Source of the DNA: Albifimbria verrucaria
Taxonomy: Eukaryota; Ascomycota; Sordariomycetes; Hypocreales; Stachybotryaceae
DNA: 64,000 nucleotides
Reading direction: 5' to 3'
NCBI GenBank assembly: GCA_020081605.1
Contig: JAHREC010000029.1
Coordinates: forward strand, 62,001 to 126,000
Part shown: in pieces, positions 42,096 through 54,272 of the stretch
How positions within the stretch are numbered: position 1 is the first letter of the stretch
Layout of the letters: every line of letters begins with the position of its first letter
The notes under the pieces: model-generated
Database searches by the model: none
What the model was told of the DNA's origin: nothing
Seen by the model: the letters and a program-made list of their open reading frames with translations, nothing else
Position numbers and translations under genes: made by a program

Positions 42096-43866
42096 CCGTG
42101 TGGACAAAGGATTTTGGGCGAATTCTCTCACGTGGGCTAAATCTAATTACCAGATATGACGTTGACAAAGCATTAAGGGCATGCTCTTGCCATTAAACGC
42201 CGAAAAGTACTTCTCCACGCATTCACTTAACTTGCGTAAATCATCCAATGTAGACGGCATATTTCCGACACTTAGTATTCATATAGGGTCATTTGGATAG
42301 ATTATGAACTGATGATAGATCGATCAGTCCTTATCACTGCTTAACAATGCTGTTATTATAGTATCCGTTTGCCCTCTGCCTCCAATATCGAAGCCTTCTT
42401 TCTCCGCGGACTGAGATCTGCTGCCCATGCAAGATAATACTTCCCAATTTGTCACCTTGGCTGTAGAGATTAAACGTGATATAGTTCAAACCTTATCTGC
42501 CCATTGTCAACTGCTGGAGCTTCCCGGGTTATAGGACTATATACACACGACCAGGAATCGTAAGAGACGATTCCATATATAGCGCCACCTTTGTCGGGTT
42601 CTGATGCAATGAATGTGAAAATGCTTTAGTAATTTTATGTATTCTTATACTCGATTCTACCCTAATAAAACTACATATTAAGCGGAACCAATGTCCATCT
42701 GCTGTTTGCAGACTTATGTTTCAGCGGATCGCTGTGTCATCGAAGACGATGACCTCTAAACCTAAAGGACAAGAGCGAAGTGCTTGGCACATTCCCGTTA
42801 TTATCAATCCAACCTAACAGATTATATGTGGAAGGTCATATCTATTACCAGCCGTCATTCCCAACAGAGACAGATCTACAACTCACAGCCGATTACCCAG
42901 AGGCTGTCATTGCGACTAAGAGTGGAGAAAGTCCTCAAGCCATCAGTACATATAGAGGATGGACTATCGGTGATGGTCAGGAAGTACCCACAGTCTTTTC
43001 CACCGGTACAGCTTCGGTTAATCAAATCAAAAACGATGTATCAGCTCTCCTAGGAGGTTACCTCGATGATTATGCGGAATACATGAAGAGTGGTGATAAG
43101 CATGTTCTTCTATTCTCTTTCCGAATCTCTCGGTGTACTGTTGACATTTGTCCTTCAAGCATGGTTGTAATCAATATACACATCCCCAATCCGCGTTTGA
43201 GATGGTCATGGTCAAGCTGTTAGTACTACTACCACACTTTACTGCCTCATAAACTATGGATCATAGTTTCGGCAGTCACGTCAATCATTCTCTCTAAGGT
43301 GTTCATGTTGTTGCTTGCTTATGTACGAAGCTTGTTCGGGTAGATCTGAGGGATGAGGAGACAAAAGGAGAATCAGCTTTATAGACTGTGTGTTATGGGG
43401 CGTTGGTCGTTCGCTGTCAGAGGTAGTATTTGCCAACATCCGCAAGCGACTTGGCCTCTTACACTTCATTGAAGAGATTGGACTAAGCTCACGAGTTAAG
43501 ATGGCCTGGCAGGAAAAAGGCTTAATAGATTGATGCCATTCAAGCTCGATTTCTTTGCAGAAGAAACGGAGTTTCCTCTTTAGAGACACATACTTTCAAC
43601 CCAGCTATCGTTGTGTTAATCAACCGAAACCCTTCATCGACATTCCCTTTGTCCGATTACTATCTTTTGGTCTCACTCATGACTCGCTAGTTCATCGCTC
43701 TTTATAGGATATGCAATCGCCGGGAACACACCCAATTGGGAAGGATTTATTGAGGGCTTATACCCAATAACTGGCTTGGTATGACTCTATCCGTTCATCT
43801 GTTCACCCCTAAAATCTACGTCCAGTTGTTGACACTCCATCCGCTTCTTAACCCCATACTCGTCTT
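42096..43866. other. Intergenic; one unassigned ORF
   Basis: A plus-strand frame at 42780-43223 (about 147 codons, no ATG at its head) contains a protein-like stretch (DYPEAVIATKSGESPQAIST, QEVPTVFSTGTASVNQIKND) and could be an exon of an unknown gene. I found no family and no partner exons. The remainder shows nothing. Confidence 0.3.
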
Positions 43867-44330
43867 TCATTCCTGGTTGTTCTTGCCTGCTGCTTCGTGA
43901 TTGAAATCGCGCGGGGCATAATACCACACAACCTGCACACCGACCATAGATAGGAGCTTCGTCTCTTCATATAACATCCTAAAACCTTGACTGTTCTTGA
44001 TGCCCTGTCCTCGGCGGTTGTAATAGACTTTGTTCTGATCGTCTAAGGTCCATTTTGGCATATGCTCGCAAATACATTCAACCAAATAGCTTGAGTCGGT
44101 ACCAAGAATGAGTCGAAAATGGCAAACATCCCGCACGTTGTCAGGACTAGCACCTGGCAATGAAGCCTTGACTAAAGAACGACGGAACAATAGTAGACCG
44201 GACCATGCACATAGCCTCTAATGCGGCTGTAATCTCTGCCAGCTGGTTCGTTGGGTTTTCTGCATCTACGATGCGAGAAATGTTCTTCGGTGAGCCCGGT
44301 CCAAAATACACGCCAATTGAGGCCTGGACA
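43867..44330 (-). pseudogene. RNase H-like protein, frameshifted or partial
   Basis: On the minus strand, from about 44330, one frame reads ASIGVYFGPGSPKNISRIV then NPTNQLAEITAALEAM, the second acidic block of a type-1 RNase H. After a frame change near 44185 the next frame reads FRLILGTDSSYLVECICEHM, with the third catalytic Asp, and WYYAPRDFNHEAAGKN near the C-terminus. The first catalytic block (TDGAC-like) is not visible upstream, and the last Asp of the family (ADxLA) reads HEAAGK. It could be a host RNase H paralog or a retroelement piece; the free-standing architecture favours a decayed host gene. Confidence 0.6.
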
Positions 44331-45915
44331 GCAGCTGGTGATTGAACGTACGTTACTATCGGGGCCTACCGACTCATCTGTCAGACTTGGCAACTCATTG
44401 TTCTCTGGTCTTAGTCAGGGCCTGCGGATCGATCGTGGGTGGAAGCAATTGCATGGAATTTGAACTTAGTAAATTGATGGCCAGACAATCCAAGAATGCC
44501 CCGTCAATGGGGTGGTGGGGCATTAGTGACCTTTCCTTCTATAGGTGCTTTCTTGGAGCACGCCGAGCGTGTTGCCCGCGATGAGTACCCAGAAAAATAA
44601 AGCGCTAGGGAAGTTTCTCTATTACTTGGATACCGTAAGTCGATGAAGGAATAGTGAAATAATAAAACGAACTATTCAGTAGGAGTTGTCTAGAACATGA
44701 TTTTCCTGATAAACTGGGAGGGATTCAACTTTTATAGGCTAGTGACTGTCGGAGAGCCCAACTTCCGTATCTGGCCCATATTTGCGGAACAAAGGACCTA
44801 CTTCTGATTCACGATTAGAACAAATATGGGAACCATCAGGTTTACTCCTAGGTGTTATTGTCGTCAGGAGGCCTCCAGGGTTTGTGAGAAGTACCGTATA
44901 TCACTGTACAATGTACGCATCAGCCTTCATTCCAATCTAACTTGGAAGTGGATGGCGACGATTGCGAGGTTGCTGTTCCAGTTCCCAGTACTACATTGTC
45001 AGCCAGTATTTTACTAAGGATCTACACACTTACCTTCACCAAGGCGAAAATACGTTTGGCTACCTCCTCTCCACTAGGCTGTCGTGCTCCACAAAGCTCA
45101 TGTGCTCTGCCACTCCTTACTTTAGCTGCCACAAGCTTCTCACGGTCGTAGCATATTGCAACGCACAACCTATTATATCTTCATTTGAAGTTCTGGGTTT
45201 CCATATCAGTCTTATAACAGCTTGCAGCCACTACTCAATGCCAGTCCAATGGAGGATATGACCGCCAAGTACCAGTGTCTGATGATCACGAACTCAAAAA
45301 AAACGAAGTGGATGATCGATTTGAAGAATACTGTTTGTCCGGGCTTGAGAACAGCATATCTCCAACGGCCGCCAGTGTAGTGATGAGGATCAGCTTCCCA
45401 TTCCTCTTCAACCACTCCTGGGTCTCATTAACAATTTTTACCAAAAAATTATACTGGAGCTGGAGCGTAATCGTACGGTAGACACAGAGCCTCCATTCTG
45501 TTGCATCTAGCGACAACGTCATAAAATCACCACCACGGTGCTTCCGTTACTCTAGACGGGTATAAATACTTACATGTAAGTCCTAAATCCTGCATTTACC
45601 ACTGGCAGGTTATTATCAGCCCTGTGGTTGCCATAGAAGGCCAACACATACAATATCGTTAGGTCGATCAGTACCTTCTAATCAATAACACAACTGGATC
45701 CGGCTAGCATCGGAGTACTGGCAAGGATGAGTAACGGGTCCTGGAGCCATGCGCCACAGTGTCTCATATTGTGACTGGTTTACGCTCTTAAACCTGATCC
45801 AACACGCAAAATACTGTATTCATGTAATAACCTTCAATTCCTATCTACGATATGAAATCGATGACCTACCTCTTAGGGAGCATACTAGTCCTCTTGCTAT
45901 TTCTAGCTAGCTCCT
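44331..45915. other. No gene recognised
   Basis: Short frames on both strands, some with hydrophobic stretches (minus 45212-45522), none with a family I know. The 3' end of the NLR gene follows at 45916. Confidence 0.4.
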
Positions 45916-48390
45916 CTAAGACGATACACCAGCGTCGGAAACACTTAGCTTGGATTCCCACCGAGCTAATGCTGCAGCATTCTTACGATATTCTGGATGT
46001 GCTATACCGAGCTTGACTGACTGTCCCTTGATGCATCGGCTCATCAGGTTTACAGCTTCTGTATATCGATCTTGGCTCCAGTAAGTGAATGCAAGGTTGG
46101 CCATGATGGTGAGCGTATCGGGATGATCGGCCCCGAGCTGCTTCTGAAATGTCTCCATCACTTGCACAAAAAGCTTCTCCGCCTCTTCCCACCGGCCTTG
46201 GTTCCAGTACGTCCATGCCAGGTTGGCCATACTGGTGAGCGTATCGGGATGATCGGCTCCGAGCTTCGTCTGAAATGTCTCCATCACTTGCACCTCCAGC
46301 TTCTCCGCCTCTTCCCACCGGCCTTGGCTCCTGTACGTCCATGCCAGGTTGCCCATGACGGTGAGCGTATCGGGATGATCGGTTCCGAGCTTCATCTTAC
46401 GGGTCTCCATCACTTGCAGGTTCAGCTTCTCCGCCTCTAACCATCGGCCTTGTTCTATGTACGTCGATGCCAGGTTTTCCATACTGGTGAGCGTATCGGG
46501 ATGATCGGCCCTGAGCTTCGTCTTACGAGTCTCCATCACTTGCAGATCTAGCTTCTCCGCCTCTTCCCAACGGCCTTGATTGCTGTACGTCCACGCTACC
46601 ATGGCCATAGCCCGCAACACCTCTTCGTCATCTGCTTCAAACAACTTCTTTCTTACCTTCATAGCCGATACGGCTAATCTCTCGGCCTCTGTCCTATTTC
46701 CTGCCTCTAAGCAATACCACGCCGCCCGATGTAGCACAGTAGCCCATTCCCGTCGCGAGTCCCGTGTCTTCGGTATCTGTGCTGCGGCTGAGTGCGCATG
46801 CGGGAAAAGCATCCGACATAGAGCCCAGTTCTTATGTTCTCCTGTCGGTATCTCTTTGCAGAGTTTCGTGAGAAACCGATGTCTCCACTGCTCCTTCTGT
46901 TCGTGAAGCTCAAGCCATTCCAGCGTCGCTAACTGTACCAGTCTATGCATCTCAAAGGTACACCTGTCTTCGTTCGCAGTTACGAACGAATAGTTTCGAA
47001 GCACCGAAATATCGTCCTCAAACCCATCATCCTCATTCTTGTCAGATTGTATCTCTGTGGAGTCATCATCACGCCATTCGTTTTCCGGATCCTCATCTTC
47101 AGCCTCCCCATCCTCAGCCTCCCTCTACCTTCAATTTGTACCGTTCGGGAACTTCGTTGATTCGTCGGATCCCGATTGTGTAGTAGCATTTCGGGAATAC
47201 CTTGCCGATCGCAGAAGCTCATGACTGAGAGCAGATCTGCTGCTGACCGTCTAACTTGCCGGATATGATCGAACGAGATCTGCCACGTAATCAGGATCGA
47301 GTTCTTTGCGTTCCCATCTCGACGAAGCTTTCCGCCTCCATAACTGAGGAGGCCCGCCTTTTTCCGATCGCTGGCTTGGTAGTCATCAAGGTATTGCTTC
47401 AAAGAACATTGCGGCCATCTCTGGAAGATATAAGCAGCTGCCTGGACGATGGCCAGCGGCATATACTCTAGTAAAGCGACGAGCGTAGTAACGAGCTTGA
47501 ATGCATCGTCGCTTATAGGTCGACTAAACTTCTTCCTGAACAGGATAACCGCGTCATTGACATTCATCGGCTCGACCTCGATGAGATCTGCTTCTTTGAG
47601 GACCTCTGATGCGACGCTCCTGTTCCGCGACGTGATAAGGATCGATCCATGCTGGCAGTGCGGGATGTACGATAGAAGCGGCCGCGATCCGGTATTCTCG
47701 GCCTCACCTGCCTGCGACCCACTCCCACCACCACTCCCCTGTTCGGTGAAGTCAGAAAATTGGCATTGTCCAAGTTATCCAGTATCAGCACCCACGGTCC
47801 CTTCGTCTTGTCGTATAGCCAGCCGTGCACGAGCTGGAATATGTTGGCTTTCGGGTTCTGCCGTCCATAGATCTTGGCGCAGTCGGCAACGTCTCGGATG
47901 CTCTGCTCGAAGCGGGCGGCGTTGCTCGCGTGGATCCAGAAGACCCATGTTTCGGGTGACTGCTCTCGGATGCGGTAAGCATATTCGATGGCGAGTTGTG
48001 ATTTGCTAGCCTCCGTTAGTAATTCGATGATCTGTATGAGGACTAACCTACCCAACGCCACCAAGTCCGACGAGCGCCGTCCGAGACCCAGGCCGTCTGC
48101 ACTTCTGGATGATCTGGTCTATGATGGTCCCCTGATCGACGGTGGTCTCGCGGTTGACGGTGGTCCCCGGTCGACAAAGTCTTGATCTCGACTGAAGGGG
48201 ATGACGACAGACGGGCACGGTGGGGTTTCTACCCGTTCTTCGGGTGACATATCATTTTAGCTGATCATGCTACTGTAGTTAGACCCACCGGGGCCCACAA
48301 CGTACCAGGGGCACAGTGGTTGACTGGGCCATTAGCGATCCCGACTTGGAAACCAGTGTTGGCGTCTCCAAAGCTTATTTCAGTTGCCAT
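45916..48390 (-). CDS. NLR-type NTPase: NB-ARC/NACHT with C-terminal TPRs, frameshifted
   Basis: Exons on the minus strand: 48390-48306, 48237-48052 and 48005-45916, about 788 residues. It starts MATEISFGDANTGFQVGIAN, the standard short N-terminus of many fungal STAND proteins, then PPCPSVVIPFSRDQDFVDRG. The P-loop GLGGVGKSQLA is assembled across the 46-nt second intron (gtaggt...gctag), followed by RNBS-like blocks, WVLILDNLDN (Walker B) and ILITSRNR. An acidic linker (EDEDPENEW) leads to five TPRs of 42 residues (DHPDTLTSMANLAWTYWNQG). These proteins sense ligands by oligomerising and trigger incompatibility or immune-like responses. No effector domain precedes the NTPase. One-base losses at 48165-48168, 47756-47759 and 47121-47123, all homopolymers, break the frame. 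Confidence 0.88.
46040..46620 (-). repeat. 126-bp tandem TPR-coding repeats
   Basis: The marker gagcgtatcgggatgatcgg recurs at 46111, 46237, 46363 and 46489, exactly 126 bp apart, with long identical blocks between units. Each unit codes for one 42-residue TPR. Variation is concentrated in a few codons, for example ETFQTKL versus ETRKMKL and TYWNQG versus TYRSQG. Confidence 0.92.
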
Positions 48391-50317
48391 CGTAAAAAGT
48401 TAGCTCCAGGTAATCGTGGTAGGAGCTGTGGACTTTGGAATCATGGCAGTTGAGCTGTTGCGTAAATGGTCACGGATCGAACGCCTCACTTTGTCGGTCA
48501 TGTGTTTATCCCTTCCGAATCTCGAAAGAGGGAAGTGATGAGCCTAAAATGTGGCCGTTTTTATTTCTGAGCAGCTTTGTCATCCTATCCACCCCGAATG
48601 ATGCACGGAAACTCAACAATGGCGGGTGGCCGTGGTCGAACTGCAGAGGGAATCTAGGTACGTAGGTATGATGTCAGGCACACTTTCGCAAAGAGGCGAT
48701 AGTAAATGCCGAGCCGCATTAAGAGGGGTAAGTAGTATCAGAAATTTCAATTCGCCTATTAGGATAGGGCCTTCGTTGGAACACTCTGCAATCCGCCGCT
48801 TCGATGGATGCATTTGGAGGTTCTCCTCAATTGATCCAGGCCTTTCGTCGCATGAGTCCTTCGCGCTACAAGCTGCGATATGCCTGATACTTCATCCAAT
48901 GTTTGAACGGGACATTCGGACGTTTGATGATTATGCCATTATAAGTGATATCTTGAATACACTTATTCATTTCTAGCCGTTTTGCTTCCTGCCCCAAGGC
49001 TCCATTTCCCTCCGTTGGTGCCGTCTAAGGATATACGTATTTCTCCTGCTTTAATAAAATGTTTCACGCAGGTTGCTCTTCCTCTGGAGTGTGCTTACAC
49101 TCAGTCAGAGCGTGTCATCCTTCATCCTTTCAATTATGTGGGTCGGCTCTATCCATGATGTAGAAGTATTGAAATTGTCGTTGCTACCAAAGCATTCAGA
49201 CCAATCAATGCCGGCCACTTCGATATTCGTGCCGCTACGCCACTGTGAGGGAAAGAGGGCCAAAAACATTAAAGGCCTTGCCTAGCAAGCTACTCGGACG
49301 TGATGAGAGATTGCCATTGTATAAAAGTTCCGTACCAATAACAACAAAGGAGAGATATCTATAAGCCCTGCAGTCTGGTCAATAGTTTGCCAACTCAACA
49401 GAAACGTATGTTGGACAAGAGAGCACTCTATATATAATAGCAATTTTCCTCGTACGTGTTGTAGACTAAGGCAAGGCTTCGGCCTATTTGTTGCTCAAGC
49501 GCTTACATCAGCAACGTTTCCCTAAGCTGACTTGCCTGCATTTCACAGCAGCAACCCTCTAGTAACCCTCCAACAACTTTGCATACAAATACGATGTGTC
49601 CAATATCGCCCAAGGTCACAGTGAATATGGGCGGCAGAGTGTGTAGAGACTGAGGCTAGTGTGAACTCGGCATTGCGCAGCGCAAAATAATTGGAGAACG
49701 GCAAGTCTCGATCCGAGTCTGGTAAAACGCTGACACAAGCGTGTTTGGCGAATATGCAGAAGATCAGGGTGACTGAGGTTCCGAACCAAGTGTGGCGGTC
49801 GTATCCATGGCACCCGCGATCTAAGAGTACCTTAACCAAGACAATACGCATGCACCTATAGTCTCACCAGCCAACTTAGCTCACTATGCCACCTTCATCT
49901 TCGCTTCCACGTTCGATTTGACAAAGAGGCGAGTTCATAGGGGGCTATAATTATGTATTGCTCTTACATAAGGCGTTGATGCGGTAATGATGCATCTGTG
50001 CAGTCAATATAAATCGACTGAGGACACCACTTCATTCCTTAAGAGGACACCCCGGGGCTCAAAAGTGAATTCCTAAATGGTCTAGAACTTTAGCGACCCA
50101 TTCTCTACAATTAACACATTGCAAATCCGTGTCAGACTGTAACCCCGCGGCCGAGAGTTGCACCGAGAGTTGCACCAGGAGCAGGCCGTCATCTTAGCTT
50201 AGTAGCTCTGCTCACACCTATAGAAAGATGTTCCTCGGAACCCAGTATTGTTTTGAAACTTCTTGTATCTACATATCAGTCCACGTAAACCATAGAAACA
50301 ATTCATAATACCGAACC
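48391..50317. other. No gene recognised upstream of the NLR
   Basis: Open frames such as plus 48626-48976 and minus 49543-49851 lack family features. The first 100-200 bp should be the NLR promoter. No repeat was noticed. Confidence 0.35.
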
Positions 50318-50803
50318 ATGATCAAAAACGCCTTTATCAAAGTTGGAACCGCAATCGGAATGTTCCTCATGGTCATTACTCCTAGTCTGGTACAGGCCGC
50401 CAATCCCTGTGGCTCCGGATATGTGCTCGTCGAGGAGTATCCCGCATACAACGATGTCACCTCTAAGTTAGAAATGTACGCGGACCTGTACTATTCGTCA
50501 AGTGCGAAGCGTAACTGCCTTGTCGCAAGCCATGCAGGAGCTACATATGGGAAAGCGGCTCTCACGTTGGCGGCGATCTGGCCGGCCAACTACGCCGTAC
50601 CGAATTGCCCCAGCGCCTTGTGCGATAGTGGCACCTACTCCTACTACGCCGGCCCAGTCTATACGCCCGCCGGAGTCGACATGTCGGGCCGCTGCGTCAG
50701 CTTTGACGCCGCCCTAGGCGCTAACACCTATAAGGGAAGCGTAACGTGCACTGCGGATAGCACGTACGGGACTGGTGCGACCTTGACCTACAATATCCAC
50801 TAA
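50318..50803 (+). CDS. Secreted SapA-like protein, possible bacterial origin
   Basis: An intronless frame of 161 residues. A signal peptide is evident (Met-Ile-Lys-Asn start, hydrophobic core GTAIGMFLMVITPSL, cleavage after VQA). The mature part has Cys at PCGSGYVL, KRNCLVA, NCPSALC, GRCVSF and VTCTAD, and the segment GTYSYYAGPVYTPAG. Small size, CGSGY near the start, YYAGPV and a late G-x-C-V block recall the spore-associated protein A (SapA) family of actinobacteria. The reading frame is clean, local GC content is higher than in the flanks, and there are no introns, all compatible with horizontal transfer followed by fungal secretion. The function is unknown; a cell-surface or spore role would be a guess. 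Confidence 0.75.
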   Translation: MIKNAFIKVGTAIGMFLMVITPSLVQAANPCGSGYVLVEEYPAYNDVTSKLEMYADLYYSSSAKRNCLVASHAGATYGKAALTLAAIWPANYAVPNCPSALCDSGTYSYYAGPVYTPAGVDMSGRCVSFDAALGANTYKGSVTCTADSTYGTGATLTYNIH

Positions 50804-51589
50804 GAGGCTCACGGGCTTCAAAATCAGCGTCCTCGCCGAAGGTCTTAACTGTTTCTACCGCATTAACTGGAGATCTGGAAAAGAACGAAAGGGCAAGAAC
50901 TGAGAAGGTGGTGTTGACTTAGGGGTGGTGGTATTGGTTTGGTCGGGACTAGGCTACGGTATGCGGCCGGCATCTAGGGGCTTTCGCTTGGGCTACCTCG
51001 CCTGGTGTAGGGGCGTCACTTTCCTAAAATCTGTCTCGAGGAAATACACGCTGTTAATGGCCGGTGATAGCCGGAAGACATTCGTTTAGGATCAATGATA
51101 TATTCTACGGCCTCGTTGAAACCTCTCCCAAGGAAGAGATTGCACAGGTAAGCACTGGTATAGCGGTCGCCAAGAATCACACTGCAAGCATGTGATAGTG
51201 TTTTTGCCAGAGCGATGGCTTAACCGCGGCAAGAATCTTGTCCTGAATCCTAAGGCGTTCACTCCGTAGGGCCAGGAAAATAGGCTTATTTGGGTAAAAT
51301 TGTTATGATCCATATTTAATTCAAACAGAACCGCAATCTTAAGTGTAAAGGCAGCAATGACGTCATACGCAACGAAGCCTTTAGTATTTCCACAGTTCAA
51401 TAACAGTCAAGAATAGCCTATAGATAAAAAGAAATACCACCCTCCATGTCGACAACTTCCTTGGTGGGTTGCATAGCAAAGCAACCATTCGCGACTGCTA
51501 AAAAAACGGTAGCTTCCATTCACTGAAAGAATATTACCCCTGTAACAGGATAAGCATTATACGAGTTGGAGAGTATTACTTACTATCAC
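50804..51589. other. No gene recognised
   Basis: The 3' flank of the secreted-protein gene and a stretch without meaningful frames. A minus-strand frame at 51092-51400 could be debris downstream of the amidase scrap, but shows no amidase motif. Confidence 0.35.
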
Positions 51590-51803
51590 CCGACAAAGCT
51601 GCGTCGACGAAAATATAAGCGGCAACTGCCATGCGGCTTCCATGGCTGCTTCCCGCAGGGTCCTGATACCTATCTCGCGGATTAATTGGGACTGGGCATT
51701 CCAAATATCCGGAAGCAGGTTGTTTGATAGCCCAAGCTTGTAATTTAGTCTTTCCGAGGATAAATGCACCGGCCTCCACTAGGGTCTTAATGCAATCCGC
51801 GCT
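51590..51803 (-). pseudogene. Amidase-signature enzyme fragment
   Basis: The minus strand reads CIKTLVEAGAFILGKTK, then PVPINPRDRYQDPAGSSHGS followed by RMAVAAYIFVDAAL. This is the core of the amidase signature family: GKT with the catalytic Lys, then the Gly-Ser-Ser-x-Gly-Ser block holding the cis-Ser. The usual GSSSGSAAAVAA reads GSSHGSRMAVAA. The expected Thr-Gly-Gly-Ser-Ile-Arg with the nucleophile Ser does not follow; a possible splice donor (gtaagt) comes directly after Gly-Asp. Only about 70 of some 500 residues are present, so it is a fragment. Confidence 0.65.
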
Positions 51804-52159
51804 TTCGATATTTTCACCGTGAAGTTCTGCTCAGGCTCTAGCACCAAAGGTCGTTGTGATAACCCTGATATTGATCTTACATTTCACAACTACTCTCAAA
51901 CCCTTGAAATAGGTCATTAGAAATCGAGAAGCGAGAAATTAATTTCAACCGAGACTATTGTCATTCCAGCTATATGAAGCATATTTGATAAGTGTCGGAC
52001 ATGTTGGCGTGCTGGGAACTGAAGTGTTTGAGTGAAGGATATGTTTATCTGTTAAGTATGTAGGGAGTTGTGTATATGATCGTACCGGAGCTAGAAGTCA
52101 AAGGTATTGCAGTTCGCCCGGAGACCCTCTTCTTTATACTCCTGATAATGGATTATCAC

Positions 52160-52579
52160 AAATTCGTCTCGTGCCTTCTATCCCTCCCGAAAAACCCGTC
52201 TTGTGCAATGATACCCACCCATCCCCTTTAGATCCTTCTTTATTCTCACTCAGTCAGCAAGCCCGTGCCTTTCACAGCTTGAGTATGCAGTGCCAGCCCC
52301 GCGAGGTTGACGTGGAGGCATGGTCCCATATATCGTGGCCTCCGAGAAAGACACAAACGCTCGAAGGTACCCACAAATTCTAACAGATTACGGATTCCAT
52401 GGAAACCCGAATGGAAAAGTCGGCCGATCTTCAGGGACGTCGAAGGACTGAAGATATCACTGACAAAGGCTCTGGAATATGCTAAAACTAGGCGTCACCT
52501 GATACATCTTGGTGTAGCGCTCGGCTACGCCAAGAGGCTTGAGTTTTATGATCTTCGACGAGGGACGGGTAAATGTTGA
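52160..52579 (+). pseudogene. DUF3435 (Starship captain-type tyrosine recombinase) C-terminal remnant
   Basis: From about 52375 the frame gives RLRIPWKPEWKSRPIFRDVE, then GLKISLTKALEYAKTRRHLI and LEFYDLRRGTGK, the C-terminal core of the DUF3435 family (PWKPEW..PVFR, a helix, then YxLRRGxGN with a recombinase Arg). Upstream, in another frame, DPSLFSLSQQARAFHS fits the ALADxAF segment of the family. The tail carrying the catalytic Tyr is missing after GKC-stop, and no N-terminal half was found. DUF3435 proteins at the edge of Starships (captains) mobilise these giant elements; this copy cannot. Confidence 0.7.
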
Positions 52580-53614
52580 ACGGTAAGGGAAAACAATCTC
52601 ATTCAGAATATGGCTAACTTTACGAAGAGGTCCTCACCAAGCACTAGACCGAAGGTCACACCGAGCCGCAATATTCATAATAGGAAGCAAAGGGTGACGA
52701 AACGGCTTAGGCTACACTCCGGAGGGCCCGGGGTAAAAGACGTACATGGGTAGTTGTTTTTGAATAGAACAACGGGGTTGAACTTGAAGCATGTATCATG
52801 AAGATGTTACTATGATATGCCTCCTTAGTCAGCGCATGCGGCTGGGTCGTGGCGCCTAGGACCTCATTTTAGGCTTTCTATCGTTTCATTGGACAGCTAA
52901 GGCTTACCAGCATGTTGATCGCACCTCAAGGCTAATCGAATAATCATTGTGCAATTTATGAGTGGGAAGTCAACTACCGTACAAGTTCAATAAGCGGTGT
53001 AGCAGCAGCCAGCGTACTCAGTTGCATACTAGTATCTGCAGTGTTGACCTAAGCCGAGGTGTTAATGACATCTCATCAAGTGTTTGGGCCTAGCTAGTCT
53101 ACCAGTACGTGAAAAGTATTGTGCTCCAGCATATCTCAAAACCTGCTCAACCTTGTCCAGAACACGTACGTTGCAACAATCACGATGTCCCAAGCCGCGT
53201 CGACGGTTCAGCAGACAGCCGAATTCGCATCTCAAGCTAAGCCTAGCGGCAAAGCCGTTCATCTAAGAACCTTGACCAATTGCCAGGGCCGGTGGTGTAG
53301 GCATAACGAATACCGGGCGATTTTGTTTCCTGTGCTTCCAATTTAAGGAAACTACCTTTAGGGGACCTCGAAGTGGGGGCTATCTGCCCGCTCTACCCGA
53401 AGGATGCAGGAGAATGTCCTTATCAACCTCGAACTGAGCATAGTTGATAACAAAATCCGGGATTGAAGGAGTATAACACCATCAATATTTAGTGAAATGA
53501 TCAAAGTAGATCTATCACCGACTCGACGCAGCTTCGAGATCTTTGAGCTGTCTGCATCATTTAAATCAGGCCAGATGATATCCCGAGTTGTCTAAACTTG
53601 GCTGGTAAGTTCAT
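52580..53614. other. No gene recognised
   Basis: Short frames only. A plus-strand frame at 53119-53346 contains a plausible start (MSQAASTVQQTAEF) but no continuation. Confidence 0.35.
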
Positions 53615-54272
53615 TCAAACGAGCGCTAAAGCAGTCGTCGAAAGATTTGAGAGGCTAAACCGATGCTTAACAAGGGTGTCACATGGAAACACAGAATATG
53701 CTTCATTCCATGTCAGAAAGTTGATGCAGACCGTTGTGTATGAAGATGTGAGTATGTGGTGAATAGGAGCCACTCTCATCCGAATAATTCGAATCGTAAC
53801 ACCTGGTCGATTGCTACTAGCAAGCACAGTGCGTCTTGAATTAGATACAGAAGCCTGCAAAATAATTAGTGGATTGACAGCGCAGCGGTGGGCTTTGTCT
53901 TTTTCTTTTTTTTTTTTTTGTCCGTACATCTTCAGTCTCGATGTCGTAACCCTCATCCTCTTTTAGATACGTCGTCAGATGCTCACCATCGACTCCATCT
54001 CCAATTATGATATCCAGCTGCAAGGTCTTCCGATGAGCCAACTCCAAAAAACTGATAGCGAAGTTGCCTGAAATTAGTGCATTACAATGCCCTAGTTTGT
54101 ATCGAAGTTGAGTAGGTTTACTGATGAAATCTCTCAGCCGTTCGTTAACATTTGAAGCCCTACTGAGTAGGTGCTCTTTGAAATTGTTTAGCCCTTTGCA
54201 GACTTGACAAAGAACCAAGATATCAGCGATGGTCAGGTGCTGCAAAAGTGAATCTATAACGGGAATACACAC
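53615..54272 (-). pseudogene. F-box/nucleotidyltransferase-like gene, 5' end removed by a LINE
   Basis: The minus strand from 54272 reads SLLQHLTIADILVLCQVCKG, an F-box-like helix, then NVNERLRDFI, LISGNFAISFLE and LQLDIIIGDGVDGEHLTTYL, resembling the Ser-Gly-Ser-Phe-Ala-Leu and Asp-x-Asp blocks of a fungal family with a nucleotidyltransferase-like fold. An A14 tract (T14 at 53906-53919) causes or hides a frame change; the next frame continues with IRIIRMRVAPIHHIL and NFLTWNEAYSVFP, the expected C-terminal part. The N-terminus (the LPxEL start of an F-box) is absent because LINE copy B begins at about 54262. The function is unknown to me. Confidence 0.6.

Noticed and set aside
42780..43223. 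147-codon frame as a confident gene
   Set aside because: It has no ATG at the head, no recognised family and no partner exons; kept only as a remark.
48626..48976. 116-codon plus-strand frame upstream of the NLR as an N-terminal partner
   Set aside because: It is on the opposite strand, lacks motifs, and the NLR already has a typical complete N-terminus at 48390.
50318..50803. Killer-toxin or hydrophobin identity for the secreted Cys-containing protein
   Set aside because: Cys spacing does not match the eight-Cys hydrophobin pattern and the overall pattern fits SapA-like proteins better.
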